Notes: generated by a model not told the origin, from the sequence alone. A stretch of 39,368 nt of DNA from a virus (IMGVR_UViG_3300033233_000088:1-39368); one strand, 5' to 3'. Counted from the stretch's first letter, positions 22,025 to 28,868 are shown. Numbers and translations are program-made.

Positions 22025-22633
22025 ATGAATAAAAAAGCCCTGCTTTCCGAATACCGAAGTACACAGGTCCGCGTTAGAGATCTAAGGTGGAGACTAGAGG
22101 ATATAGCGTATATATCATTTTGTCTGGTTATGGTTTTCTCGTTCGCACTCCATCTCAGAAGCCTTCTCCCAGCCCCCACAAAGCCCGTAGACGGCTCAAT
22201 GACAGCCGGAGGGATCATTTCACCGGTGTGGGCGAGTTCGAGCACGACTATACCCGGTCTATTGTCCCCGTCTCTCTCCCCAACCCCCCGTCCGGAAACG
22301 GTTGACGATCTCGTCACAAAGTATGCAGACCGCTACGGATCCAGTATCGACGAAAAAGCCAAAATCAAGGTCATGCTTCACTTCTTGCTCTATAGAGAAT
22401 CCCGCTATGGACGGGATACCGGATGCGGTGACGGCGGCAAGGCCTGCGGTCCTGCCCAATTCTGGCAGGAGACGTATGTAGCCCTTCGTACCGAGATGAT
22501 TACCAAGGGTCTGACGACTGAGCTGGGTAGTCGGGAGAATATGCACGATGCTATACAGACGACAGCCTATGCGTTATCTACCGGACGGGCGGTAGCATGG
22601 GGACCTATATTAAGAAAGGAAATAAAATTATGA
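22025..22633 (+). CDS. Membrane-anchored lysozyme/transglycosylase-like protein
   Basis: 202 residues. Residues ~28-46 form one hydrophobic span after a basic N-terminus (signal anchor: I-A-Y-I-S-F-C-L-V-M-V-F-S-F-A-L). A Ser/Pro/Thr-rich linker (~55-92) leads to a lytic-transglycosylase-like domain: catalytic Glu125 in Y-R-E-S-R-Y-G, then G-C-G-D-G-G-K-A-C-G-P-A-Q-F (~133-146) and a final helix with the Ala-Tyr pattern of this fold. It would cut glycan strands from the outer face of the membrane. It is far from the CHAP lysis cassette and among early genes, so a role in cell-wall remodelling or superinfection control is as likely as lysis. Confidence 0.7.
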   Translation: MNKKALLSEYRSTQVRVRDLRWRLEDIAYISFCLVMVFSFALHLRSLLPAPTKPVDGSMTAGGIISPVWASSSTTIPGLLSPSLSPTPRPETVDDLVTKYADRYGSSIDEKAKIKVMLHFLLYRESRYGRDTGCGDGGKACGPAQFWQETYVALRTEMITKGLTTELGSRENMHDAIQTTAYALSTGRAVAWGPILRKEIKL

Positions 22634-23118
22634 ATGCACAACACGAAGCAGACTATCAGCGATTACTCGATAAAGATAGAAAATATAAGGCTCACCATAA
22701 GGCCTACCATAAGGCCTACCAGCAGAGACCGGAGGTTAAGGCCTACCATAAGGCCTACCAGCAGAGACCGGAGGTTAAGGCCTACCAGAAGGCCTACCAC
22801 CAGAGACCGGAGGTTAAGGCCTACCGGAAGGCCTACCACCAGAGACCGGAGGTTAAGGCCTACCGGAAGGCCTACCACCAGAGACCGGAGGTTAAGGCCT
22901 ACCGGAAGGCCTACCAGAAGGCCTACCATAAGGCCTACGATCAGAGACCGGAAGTTAAGGCCTACCGGAAGGCCTACCACCAGAGACCGGAGGCCAAGGC
23001 CTACCAGAAGGCCTACCAGAAGGCCTACTACTTCAGAAAAATTGACCCAGCAACGAAAAAAGTACGAATCATAAAATACAAAAAATTACTGGAATTATAT
23101 GGCAACCAAGGATTATAG
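22630..23118 (+). CDS. Repeat protein with A-Y-x-K-A-Y / Q-R-P-E-V-K units
   Basis: 162 residues, ATG 22630 in an ATGA overlap with the lysozyme-like gene (an in-frame ATG at 22597 is inside that gene). After ~20 residues, seven 12-13-residue units combine K-A-Y-(H/Q/R)-K-A-Y with (Q/H/D)-Q-R-P-E-(V/A)-K up to ~133, and a basic helical end follows. The composition (Lys, Tyr, Arg) is very biased and suggests RNA or DNA binding, or contact with an acidic surface. Function unknown. Confidence 0.7.
   Translation: MNAQHEADYQRLLDKDRKYKAHHKAYHKAYQQRPEVKAYHKAYQQRPEVKAYQKAYHQRPEVKAYRKAYHQRPEVKAYRKAYHQRPEVKAYRKAYQKAYHKAYDQRPEVKAYRKAYHQRPEAKAYQKAYQKAYYFRKIDPATKKVRIIKYKKLLELYGNQGL
22687..23030 (+). repeat. 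Coding tandem repeat, 36-39 bp units with 12-bp subunits
   Basis: The block is made of AAGGCCTACCxx subunits and the spacer CAGAGACCGGAGGTT. Units are close to identical, so expansion is recent. It stays in one frame throughout and is coding; it is not a CRISPR array because the intervals are themselves repeats. Confidence 0.9.
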
Positions 23119-23350
23119 TCAGATACTTTTCGACCTTGTCTACCGGTGGGGTAAGACAGGATTTATCGCAGATCACACAAATAAGATCTATAGGGATCTG
23201 CTGAAAAAAGTCACATTACAGTATTCACGGTCGGTATATACAGAGCCTGCCGCCGACAGGCCATTAAAAAGAAAGGAGGTAGTATGTCAGGTACTACCCC
23301 AAAAGCAGATTATATCATGCAAGGCTTCCGGGCCTATCAGGAATACATAA
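23099..23350 (+). CDS. Small unknown protein overlapping both neighbours
   Basis: 83 residues. ATG 23099 lies inside the last 20 bases of the repeat-protein gene, and its end overlaps the next gene by 67 bases. The first ~60 residues look like normal protein (Q-I-L-F-D-L-V-Y-R-W-G-K-T-G-F-I-A-D, I-Y-R-D-L-L-K-K-V); the last ~25, in the overlap, look accidental. It may once have ended earlier and lost its stop. No family recognised. Confidence 0.5.
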   Translation: MATKDYSQILFDLVYRWGKTGFIADHTNKIYRDLLKKVTLQYSRSVYTEPAADRPLKRKEVVCQVLPQKQIISCKASGPIRNT

Positions 23351-23487
23351 AGACCGAAGTAGAGGCAGGACGCCTCGACAAGGCAGAGGCAGTAGCGATG
23401 ATATTTTCGAGAGCTGCTGAGATTCTGGCTGATCTCAGAATGCCGGAGCCGACGTATATCCATCAGGAATTTGGCTATTCAAACTAA
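23284..23487 (+). CDS. Small helical protein, unknown
   Basis: 67 residues, ATG 23284 with a strong AAAGGAGG (23273-23280). Mostly one long helix followed by a second (Y-I-M-Q-G-F-R-A-Y-Q-E-Y-I-K-T-E-V-E-A-G-R-L-D, A-V-A-M-I-F-S-R-A-A-E-I-L). The strong ribosome site and its place just before the SSB-like gene suggest a real early gene, perhaps a replication or recombination accessory. Confidence 0.7.
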   Translation: MSGTTPKADYIMQGFRAYQEYIKTEVEAGRLDKAEAVAMIFSRAAEILADLRMPEPTYIHQEFGYSN

Positions 23488-23499
23488 GAAAGGAAAAAT

Positions 23500-24174
23500 A
23501 TGGAAACAAAATTAACAGCGTCAACAAGCTTTTTACCGAGTACCTATGAGGTGCCGGTCGACAATAAGTATATGAAATGGGAGCAGGGCGAGAACCGGTT
23601 TCGGATTCTGACGAGTCCCATACTTGGGTATGAGTGGTGGACCGATGGGCCGGACGGAGCTAGAAAGCCCAACCGTGTTCCGATGGGTCAAGGGATTCCT
23701 ACGGATAAGGTGGAAAATCCAGAGGATATCCGGCACTTTTGGGCCATGGTTGTGTATAACTATCGGGATAAGCGGGTGCAGATTCTTGAGATCACCCAAC
23801 GGTCGATTCAAAAGACGCTCTACGCGATAGCCCGCGATCCTGAGTGGGGTACGCCCGTGAATATGTATGACATCAGTATTTTACGGTCCGGAACGACGAA
23901 AGAAGATACACGCTATGAGATAGTGCCGAAGCCGCCGAAGCCGACTGATCCGGCGATAACAGAGGAGTTTGCAACAACGTATATCAATCTCACGGCGCTG
24001 TATTCGGGCAAAGATCCCTTTGTTCGGGAATTGACAATGGATAATCCTGACGAAGCAGTAGACGATAGCGAACAGTTGGCCGACGAGGTAGAGGCAGGAT
24101 TACAGGCAGAAGCGGAAGCTGTCCGCAAGCCGTATGTGCCGATTCCCAAGAGAGGATATAAGGCGGGTATATGA
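23500..24174 (+). CDS. Single-stranded DNA-binding protein (phage OB-fold type)
   Basis: 224 residues, ATG 23500 with AAAGGA upstream. The beta-rich centre with Y-M-K-W-E-Q-G-E-N-R-F-R-I-L (~24-37), H-F-W-A-M-V-V-Y-N-Y, R-V-Q-I-L-E-I-T-Q-R-S-I-Q, and W-G-T-P-V-N-M-Y-D-I-S-I is the pattern of phage ssDNA-binding proteins of the gp32-like/OB-fold group. The acidic stretch (~183-205) could be the protein-interaction arm, although the very end is basic. It would coat single strands during replication and recombination; VRR-NUC and initiator genes lie near. Confidence 0.7.
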   Translation: METKLTASTSFLPSTYEVPVDNKYMKWEQGENRFRILTSPILGYEWWTDGPDGARKPNRVPMGQGIPTDKVENPEDIRHFWAMVVYNYRDKRVQILEITQRSIQKTLYAIARDPEWGTPVNMYDISILRSGTTKEDTRYEIVPKPPKPTDPAITEEFATTYINLTALYSGKDPFVRELTMDNPDEAVDDSEQLADEVEAGLQAEAEAVRKPYVPIPKRGYKAGI

Positions 24175-24380
24175 CAGGACCTACTGATATCCGCTATCGA
24201 GCCAGATGCTTCCACTGCGACGCAGTACTGGGTGACGCATATCTGGGATTGCCGCTCTATAAGCGATTCTGTTTTGACTGTCTCAAACCGAAAACTACCG
24301 CATACAGTAAAGACACAGGCGTACCCGCCAGTTACCCGTTACCCCACGAAGGGACGGAAAACAGCGATTCGCCGGTGTAG
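24171..24380 (+). CDS. Small zinc-finger protein
   Basis: 69 residues, ATG 24171 in an ATGA overlap with the SSB-like gene. Two Cys pairs, C-F-H-C (~13-16) and C-F-D-C (~34-37), 17 residues apart, make a compact zinc ribbon; the tail is disordered. Role unknown; probably DNA-, RNA- or polymerase-binding. Confidence 0.65.
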   Translation: MTGPTDIRYRARCFHCDAVLGDAYLGLPLYKRFCFDCLKPKTTAYSKDTGVPASYPLPHEGTENSDSPV

Positions 24381-24393
24381 GGTTTTGGGCAGG

Positions 24394-24455
24394 CGAGGGG
24401 TTCGTCCCCTCGTAAGCGTAGCAAGGTATGACTGGGCAGGCTGTGTTTTGCTACG
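24394..24455 (+). ncRNA. Two-hairpin element in the leader of the next gene
   Basis: CGAGGGG (24394-24400) pairs with CCCCTCG (24406-24412) around TTCGT, and CGTAGCAA (24417-24424) pairs with TTGCTACG (24448-24455) around a 23-base loop. No U-tract follows and the next ribosome site is at ~24460, so it is more likely a leader element or RNA-processing site than a terminator. Confidence 0.45.
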
Positions 24456-24474
24456 ATTATGAGGAGAAGACTAT

Positions 24475-24669
24475 ATGACTATGCCATACCAGACACCGCA
24501 TCGTTGTGAATTTGATCCTAATACCCGTAAAGAATATGTGAAAATCGGCCCTAACATATTGGGTTATGAAGTGACATCACATATGGTTCGCGGTGAGTGT
24601 ACGATCTGCGGAGGAAAATTTGTACGGTTGCTTCAAGGAGAATATGACGAAAAAACAACAGAAGAATAA
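24475..24669 (+). CDS. Small protein with one Cys pair, unknown
   Basis: 64 residues, ATG 24475 (ATG 24481 also possible) with GAGGAGA upstream. It has C-T-I-C-G-G (~42-47) and an earlier H-R-C, which might bind zinc. The last 26 bases overlap the next small gene. Confidence 0.55.
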   Translation: MTMPYQTPHRCEFDPNTRKEYVKIGPNILGYEVTSHMVRGECTICGGKFVRLLQGEYDEKTTEE

Positions 24670-24769
24670 ACAACCGGCCAACTGGTTTGACCATCAGATG
24701 TTTGCCCTTGGCGGTCTGTTCGGTATACTCCTATGGGTGATTTTTTTAGTCACGAGAAACATATTGTGA
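24644..24769 (+). CDS. 41-residue single-span membrane protein
   Basis: ATG 24644 with AAGGAG (24636-24641) to TGA 24767-24769. A basic N-terminus (T-K-K-Q-Q-K-N-K-Q) precedes a hydrophobic span (~19-36, M-F-A-L-G-G-L-F-G-I-L-L-W-V-I-F-L-V). Strong ribosome site and clean topology support it. Small phage membrane proteins of this kind may be lysis regulators or host-inhibitory peptides. Confidence 0.6.
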   Translation: MTKKQQKNKQPANWFDHQMFALGGLFGILLWVIFLVTRNIL

Positions 24770-24864
24770 GCTGTCTGACGCTCTATCTGATAGGGGTAGC
24801 ATTGGTGGTGACACTGATAGGGGTAGCGCTGCGAAGTAACTGGAATTTTATAGTAGAACCATGA
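24733..24864 (+). CDS. 43-residue single-span membrane protein, overlapping
   Basis: ATG 24733 lies in another frame inside the previous membrane microgene (37-base overlap), and the TGA at 24862-24864 overlaps the next start (ATGA). The span Y-L-I-G-V-A-L-V-V-T-L-I-G-V-A-L (~18-33) contains L-I-G-V-A twice, coded by a 14-bp direct repeat. The tight fit at the 3' end argues that it is translated. Confidence 0.55.
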   Translation: MGDFFSHEKHIVSCLTLYLIGVALVVTLIGVALRSNWNFIVEP

Positions 24865-25085
24865 AAAAACAAAAGAAATTATGCGCTCTCATAGGCAAAT
24901 GGTACAGCAAAGATTCGTGGAATAAGGCTGTTAAGGATTATTTTTCTATGAGTAGTGCCAAGCGAAAACAGCAATCAATTGTGGAATTTGACAACTGCTA
25001 TATGATTGTCGGAAATTCTGCAATTACAGCAATAGAAGATGCCTCTATTATTCATAGGTTTCGATCTAAAAATTATGAAAAATAA
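24861..25085 (+). CDS. Small basic protein, unknown
   Basis: 74 residues, ATG 24861 in an ATGA overlap. Basic, with W-Y-S-K-D-S-W-N-K-A-V and S-S-A-K-R-K-Q-Q-S, then a beta-rich end. No family recognised. It overlaps the nuclease gene by 11 bases. Confidence 0.6.
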   Translation: MKKQKKLCALIGKWYSKDSWNKAVKDYFSMSSAKRKQQSIVEFDNCYMIVGNSAITAIEDASIIHRFRSKNYEK

Positions 25086-25437
25086 ACTCTTAACCGGCAG
25101 CGAACATTTAATTCAGGAGGCCGTCAAAGCGTGGTGCCTCTACCACCATATCTATGTGTGGCGCTCCAATTCCGGCAGATTCCCCATAGGGGAAGGAAAC
25201 AACCGGCGCATGGTGATTGGATCGCCTACCGGTACACCGGATCTTATTGGCGTCATTGGCCCAAACTTTGCCGGGGGAAAGTATGTAGGGCGTATGATAG
25301 CCCTGGAAATCAAGAAGCCATCAAATAAACCAACAGACATCCAGAATCGCGTCATGACCGAACTTGCCCAGTATGGGGCTATCGTTTGGGTCATTCATTC
25401 CGTTGAAGAATTAGAAGAGAAAATGAAAAGCCTATGA
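25075..25437 (+). CDS. VRR-NUC domain nuclease
   Basis: 120 residues. ATG 25075 chosen; the longer frame from 25039 begins inside the previous gene. The VRR-NUC pattern is complete: E15 in the first helix, W-R-S-N-S-G (29-34), G-T-P-D-L-I-G with Asp56, and A-L-E-I-K-K with Glu78 and Lys80, then P-T-D-I-Q. This is a PD-(D/E)xK-fold, probably structure-specific, nuclease. In phages it usually sits with replication or recombination genes, as here. Confidence 0.88.
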   Translation: MKNKLLTGSEHLIQEAVKAWCLYHHIYVWRSNSGRFPIGEGNNRRMVIGSPTGTPDLIGVIGPNFAGGKYVGRMIALEIKKPSNKPTDIQNRVMTELAQYGAIVWVIHSVEELEEKMKSL

Positions 25438-25655
25438 AATACAAAACAATCCGAGACTATCTGAGGGAAATACTACAAGAGAATGGGGGTTATGATATGG
25501 ACAAAGACATTGACTCCATCCTCACCATGCTAAAGGAACAGAAACCGAAGAAGCATCCTACTCAATGGTTAAAAGATACAGACAGTATATACATGGATGG
25601 CTATCGTAAAGGCTACAACTCCTACGCTGATGAACTGGAGAAGAAATTAACATGA
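25434..25655 (+). CDS. Small helical protein, unknown
   Basis: 73 residues, ATG 25434 in an ATGA overlap with the nuclease gene and another ATGA overlap at its end. Charged and helical (I-R-D-Y-L-R-E-I-L-Q-E, D-G-Y-R-K-G-Y-N-S-Y-A-D-E-L). No family recognised; by position a partner of the nuclease or methyltransferase. Confidence 0.6.
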   Translation: MKYKTIRDYLREILQENGGYDMDKDIDSILTMLKEQKPKKHPTQWLKDTDSIYMDGYRKGYNSYADELEKKLT

Positions 25656-26281
25656 AAATATTAAATTTATATTGTGGTATAGGCGGTAATAGGAAATTAT
25701 GGGGTGATGACCATGAGATTACGGCGGTAGAGCTGGATTCGAATATAGCAAGGATATACCAGAACTTTTTTCCAAATGATATAGTTGTCGTTACCGATGC
25801 ACACCAGTATCTTTTAGACCATTATGACGAGTTTGATTTTATCTGGGCAAGTCCACCATGTCCAAGCCACAGTCGAGTGAGGCGAGGGTTGGGAGTATTG
25901 GCACGAAAACAGAACAAAGCTCTATATCCGGACATGAGACTGTATGAGGAGATTTTACTCCTACAGGGATATTTCAGCGGAAAGTTTGTGGTCGAGAATG
26001 TAATCAGTTGGTATCAACCATTGATTCATGCTATAGAATTGCAACGGCATTATTTCTGGGTTAATTTTCCGATTAGGAATATTACAATGGATGCTGATTC
26101 TATTGAACATGGAACGGTTGAGTTTTGGGAAAAACAACTGGGATTTGATTTGTCACCGTATCATGGTATTGAAAAAAGGAAAGTATTACGGAATTGTGTT
26201 CGTCCGGAGCTGGGATTACATATTCTCAACGAAGCATTAAATAAAACGGAATACATACACGAACAAGCAATATTATTTTAA
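25652..26281 (+). CDS. Short C5-cytosine DNA methyltransferase
   Basis: 209 residues, ATG 25652 in an ATGA overlap. Motif I is N-L-Y-C-G-I-G-G (5-12), motif IV is S-P-P-C-P-S (67-72) with catalytic Cys70, motif VI is V-E-N-V (114-117). C-terminal motifs are reduced and the target-recognition region is very short, since typical enzymes have 300 or more residues. Small phage forms of this type exist and usually protect phage DNA from host restriction. It lacks a cognate endonuclease gene here. Confidence 0.85.
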   Translation: MKILNLYCGIGGNRKLWGDDHEITAVELDSNIARIYQNFFPNDIVVVTDAHQYLLDHYDEFDFIWASPPCPSHSRVRRGLGVLARKQNKALYPDMRLYEEILLLQGYFSGKFVVENVISWYQPLIHAIELQRHYFWVNFPIRNITMDADSIEHGTVEFWEKQLGFDLSPYHGIEKRKVLRNCVRPELGLHILNEALNKTEYIHEQAILF

Positions 26282-26566
26282 CCCCCTCCGACCAGTCAGG
26301 GGAGGGAGATTGAAAGCTGTGGGTGGCATTGAAAGATGAAGGGAGCCTGACCTGCGAAAGGGCAAGTGTTCTGCGTAAGCAGTTTCGAATCTAAGATAAA
26401 AATACAGCAATCTCGCCAGTAGTGTATACCCTACTCCCACAGTTTCCAGTCTCTCTGAGTGAGTTAGGGAAAAAAGGAATAGGAGGTATTACTAATCCCG
26501 AAAGTGGTAAAAGACCTATATTATAAGTCATCTTATGCAAAAACTAGCCTCAGGGAATGAAAAAAA
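26282..26566 (+). ncRNA. Candidate structured RNA upstream of the terminase genes
   Basis: The 285-base gap has no gene. A helix joins 26306-26323 to 26436-26453 (17 bp with two single bulges; core CTGTGGG/CCCACAG). Inside it TGGC-ATTG (26324-26331) pairs with CAAT-GCCA (26408-26418, three-base bulge) and GTAG/CTAC (26419-26422/26431-26434) forms a second arm, giving a three-way junction. A GUAA-tetraloop hairpin (26371-26382) lies within the long arm. A CCCTCC/GGAGGG hairpin (26284-26306) precedes. AGGAGGT at 26481-26487 has no start codon at the proper distance. No terminator U-tract seen. Class unknown. Confidence 0.6.
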
Positions 26567-26788
26567 ATGATTAAATTTGACGCAGAAATTGTCAAAGTAG
26601 AAGCGAAAAAAACGGTTAGCATGGACCGGTTGTATAGAATTATATTGGAAACAAACCAGCCCAGTGTGCTACAATTGGAGAAGTATATAGCAGAAGATAC
26701 AGTTATAGTGGAGGTACACGATGGACAACCAAGTAGAAACGATAGTGCCGACACAGGAATCACAACCAGTACCGTTACCGACAGTTGA
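26567..26788 (+). CDS. Small unknown protein before terminase
   Basis: 73 residues, ATG 26567 after an A-run; no strong ribosome site. The first ~53 residues look like a small alpha/beta domain (M-I-K-F-D-A-E-I-V-K-V-E-A-K-K-T, L-Y-R-I-I-L-E-T-N, E-D-T-V-I-V-E-V). The end overlaps the small terminase gene by 68 bases. Unrecognised. Confidence 0.55.
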   Translation: MIKFDAEIVKVEAKKTVSMDRLYRIILETNQPSVLQLEKYIAEDTVIVEVHDGQPSRNDSADTGITTSTVTDS

Positions 26789-27317
26789 ACCAGCACCAGA
26801 GGCTACCCAGGAAATTTCTGTCTCTCCTGAGACAGTACAGGAGCTTCCAGTTGATGCTAAGCCAGAAGAACCTATAGTACAGCCTCAACCAGAACCAACA
26901 AGTGAGATAGTGGAACCGGTAACACCAATAGAAGAACCAAAAAAAGAAGAAAAAAGAGCAGAAGAACCAACCGATAAAAATCTCGATTTGAAATTAAAGT
27001 TTCTCGAATATATGCGGGATTTACCAGTCCAAAAACTTGCTGCTGGCTGGATTGCCAAACACGAAGATACGATCACAGATTGGAAGCGAGAGGACCCGTG
27101 GTTTTCCGACCAGATCGAAATTGCAAAATCGGAGTGGGCAAAAAAGACATCACGAGGCGTTAAATCGAAAGAATGGCTCTTGGAACGGGTCATGAAAGAT
27201 CACTTTGCAGAACGAAAAGAATTGACAGGGAAAGATGGGAAGGACTTACCTGTTCCTATCATGCAATTAGATGTATCAGGAAACGACAGCAACACAGAAA
27301 ATAAAGTCACTGAATAA
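26721..27317 (+). CDS. Small terminase subunit-like protein with acidic Pro-rich N-terminus
   Basis: 198 residues, ATG 26721 with GGAGG (26710-26714) seven bases upstream. Residues ~1-80 are low-complexity Pro/Glu/Thr. Residues ~85-165 contain a helix-turn-helix-like segment (L-P-V-Q-K-L-A-A-G-W-I-A-K-H-E-D-T-I-T-D-W) and further helices, a pattern seen in phage small terminases. The large terminase gene follows and overlaps by 47 bases, which is the best support. It would recognise the packaging site on phage DNA. Confidence 0.6.
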   Translation: MDNQVETIVPTQESQPVPLPTVEPAPEATQEISVSPETVQELPVDAKPEEPIVQPQPEPTSEIVEPVTPIEEPKKEEKRAEEPTDKNLDLKLKFLEYMRDLPVQKLAAGWIAKHEDTITDWKREDPWFSDQIEIAKSEWAKKTSRGVKSKEWLLERVMKDHFAERKELTGKDGKDLPVPIMQLDVSGNDSNTENKVTE

Positions 27318-28443
27318 ACGGATACGCGGAGTATCCGGTGGAACCAGCGCCTCAAAGACTATTTCAATTCTCCTTTGGTTGATTGCCTATGCGCAGACAC
27401 ATAATCATGAGGTTATTAGCGTAGTATCAGAATCATTTCCTCATCTGAAGCGCGGTGCTATTCGAGACTTCTTGTCCATAATGGTAGAGCATCGCTATTT
27501 TATCGATGATCGCTGGAATAAGACGGATTATATTTATCAATTTGAGACGGGAAGCAAGATAGAGTTTTTTAGTGCCGATCAACCCGGCAAGGTGAGAGGT
27601 CCCCGGCGTGATGTATTATTCATCAACGAAGCTAATAATATATCGTATGAGACATACCTACAGTTGGAAGTCCGTACCCGTAAGATAATATGGCTTGACT
27701 GGAATCCGGTCAATGAATTTTGGTTTTATACGGAAGTTAAAAATTTAGATAATGTTGATTTTTTAACGCTAAATTACAAAGACAATGAAGGACTGGAATC
27801 AGATAGCGTTAGAGCACTTGAAGCACATAAAGTTAATGCGAGCTGGTGGAAAGTGTATGGTGAAGGACAACTGGGAGATGTCGAAAGCAAGATTTACAGG
27901 GAGTGGCAAGTCATAGATGAGGTTCCGCATGAGGCACGCCTTGAACGGTATGGGCTAGATTTTGGGTATACGAATGATCCGGCAGCCCTCGTTGGTATTT
28001 ATTACTATAACGGCGGATATATTTTTGACGAGGTGTTATATAGAAAGGGAATGACGAATCAGCAGATAGCAGATATGATTAAAAATATACCATACGCATT
28101 GACGATTGCCGACAGTGCTGAACCAAAAAGCATTGACGAAATAGGAAGTTATGGTGTTTCGATTATTGCCGCAGTCAAGGGAAAAGATAGTGTCCTTCAT
28201 GGTATCCAGTATGTGCAGGGACAACGAATATCGGTTACAAAGCGAAGTCTAAATCTTTTGAAGGAATACCGAAATTATTTGTGGATGAGCGATAAAGAGG
28301 ATAAAATAATCAATACACCAGAAGAGGGATTTAACCATTGCATGGATAGCGTACGGTATGCGATGGTTAACCTTCGCGGACATACCGACGATGTAAGTGA
28401 TATCCCTGATGATACACGAAGATTTCAACAGAGATTTTATTAA
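27271..28443 (+). CDS. terL: Terminase large subunit
   Basis: 390 residues, ATG 27271, with an N-terminus (T-T-A-T-Q-K-I) as in related proteins. Walker A G-G-T-S-A-S-K-T is at 23-30; a Walker B-like strand is V-L-F-I-N-E-A-N-N (~114-122). The nuclease half starts with G-L-D-F-G-Y-T-N-D-P-A-A-L (~228-240), then I-A-D-S-A-E-P-K and the final H-C-M-D-S-V-R-Y-A. It is the ATP-driven packaging motor and DNA cutter. Length is at the short end of the family but all motifs are present. Confidence 0.95.
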   Translation: MYQETTATQKIKSLNKRIRGVSGGTSASKTISILLWLIAYAQTHNHEVISVVSESFPHLKRGAIRDFLSIMVEHRYFIDDRWNKTDYIYQFETGSKIEFFSADQPGKVRGPRRDVLFINEANNISYETYLQLEVRTRKIIWLDWNPVNEFWFYTEVKNLDNVDFLTLNYKDNEGLESDSVRALEAHKVNASWWKVYGEGQLGDVESKIYREWQVIDEVPHEARLERYGLDFGYTNDPAALVGIYYYNGGYIFDEVLYRKGMTNQQIADMIKNIPYALTIADSAEPKSIDEIGSYGVSIIAAVKGKDSVLHGIQYVQGQRISVTKRSLNLLKEYRNYLWMSDKEDKIINTPEEGFNHCMDSVRYAMVNLRGHTDDVSDIPDDTRRFQQRFY

Positions 28444-28444
28444 A

Positions 28445-28738
28445 ATGAAATATGCGCTTGAAATTCCACAACACAATGTTAAGGCCCATCTTGATATCGA
28501 ACGCGACATACAAACGAAACGGAATGGGTTGTTTACATTCAACTTGAGGGTTAATCGTGGAGATATCGAAGACTATTCTCGATTCGAAACCGTTACCATC
28601 GATTCCTACCAAGGAATTGCTTTTACTGTTATCGAAGAACTTAGTATTACATTCGATCCTGGCTCAGGAAGTAGCCAAAATGCAGTACGGTCAACTAACG
28701 GTCAACGTAGTGCTGAAGGACGGGGTAGTCATTCTTAG
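28445..28738 (+). CDS. Small unknown protein after terminase
   Basis: 97 residues from ATG 28445 (the frame is open from 28397, but that part overlaps terL). A beta-rich domain is likely (G-L-F-T-F-N-L-R-V-N-R-G-D-I-E-D-Y, Y-Q-G-I-A-F-T-V-I-E-E-L), with a disordered Ser/Gly-rich end. Unrecognised. Confidence 0.6.
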   Translation: MKYALEIPQHNVKAHLDIERDIQTKRNGLFTFNLRVNRGDIEDYSRFETVTIDSYQGIAFTVIEELSITFDPGSGSSQNAVRSTNGQRSAEGRGSHS

Positions 28739-28778
28739 AACAGTTAATATTGTGGTAAATAAGAGAATCCGGTATTAG
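28680..28778 (+). CDS. 32-residue protein, possible
   Basis: ATG 28680 with AGGAAG (28667-28672) to TAG 28776-28778. The product (starting M-Q-Y-G-Q-L-T-V-N-V-V-L-K-D-G-V and ending N-K-R-I-R-Y) reads like a small beta protein and the K-R-I-R-Y end resembles small proteins that I recall next to phage terminases. The TAG overlaps nothing but is directly followed by a TTGACA. A longer start at 28557 lacks a ribosome site and overlaps the previous gene. Confidence 0.45.
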   Translation: MQYGQLTVNVVLKDGVVILRTVNIVVNKRIRY

Positions 28779-28808
28779 TTGACATATTTTTATCAGGTGT
28801 GATATTCT
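28779..28808 (+). promoter_or_regulatory. Sigma70-type promoter with extended -10 for the structural operon
   Basis: TTGACA (28779-28784), 18 bases, TGA-TATTCT (28800-28808): consensus -35 and extended -10. Transcription would start ~28815, 60 bases before the portal AUG, with a terminator-like hairpin in between. Confidence 0.7.
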
Positions 28809-28841
28809 AAGTATAACTGATGACGCTCTAAGGCGTGGAAC

Positions 28842-28868
28842 AGGCACGAGTTACCCTCGTGCCTTTTT
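28842..28868 (+). terminator. Intrinsic terminator-like hairpin in the portal leader
   Basis: AGGCACGAG (28842-28850) pairs with CTCGTGCCT (28856-28864), loop TTACC, then five T (28864-28868); the portal ATG is at 28875. A smaller ACGC/GCGT hairpin (28822-28835) precedes. Stem core is the same as at 4608-4625. It could end upstream transcripts or attenuate the promoter at 28779. Confidence 0.75.

Noticed and set aside
22687-23030. CRISPR-like repeat array
   Set aside because: Intervals are not unique spacers but the same sequence again, and the whole block is one open frame.
28557-28778. Longer 73-residue frame containing the 32-residue gene
   Set aside because: Its start is inside the previous gene without a ribosome site; the ATG at 28680 has one.
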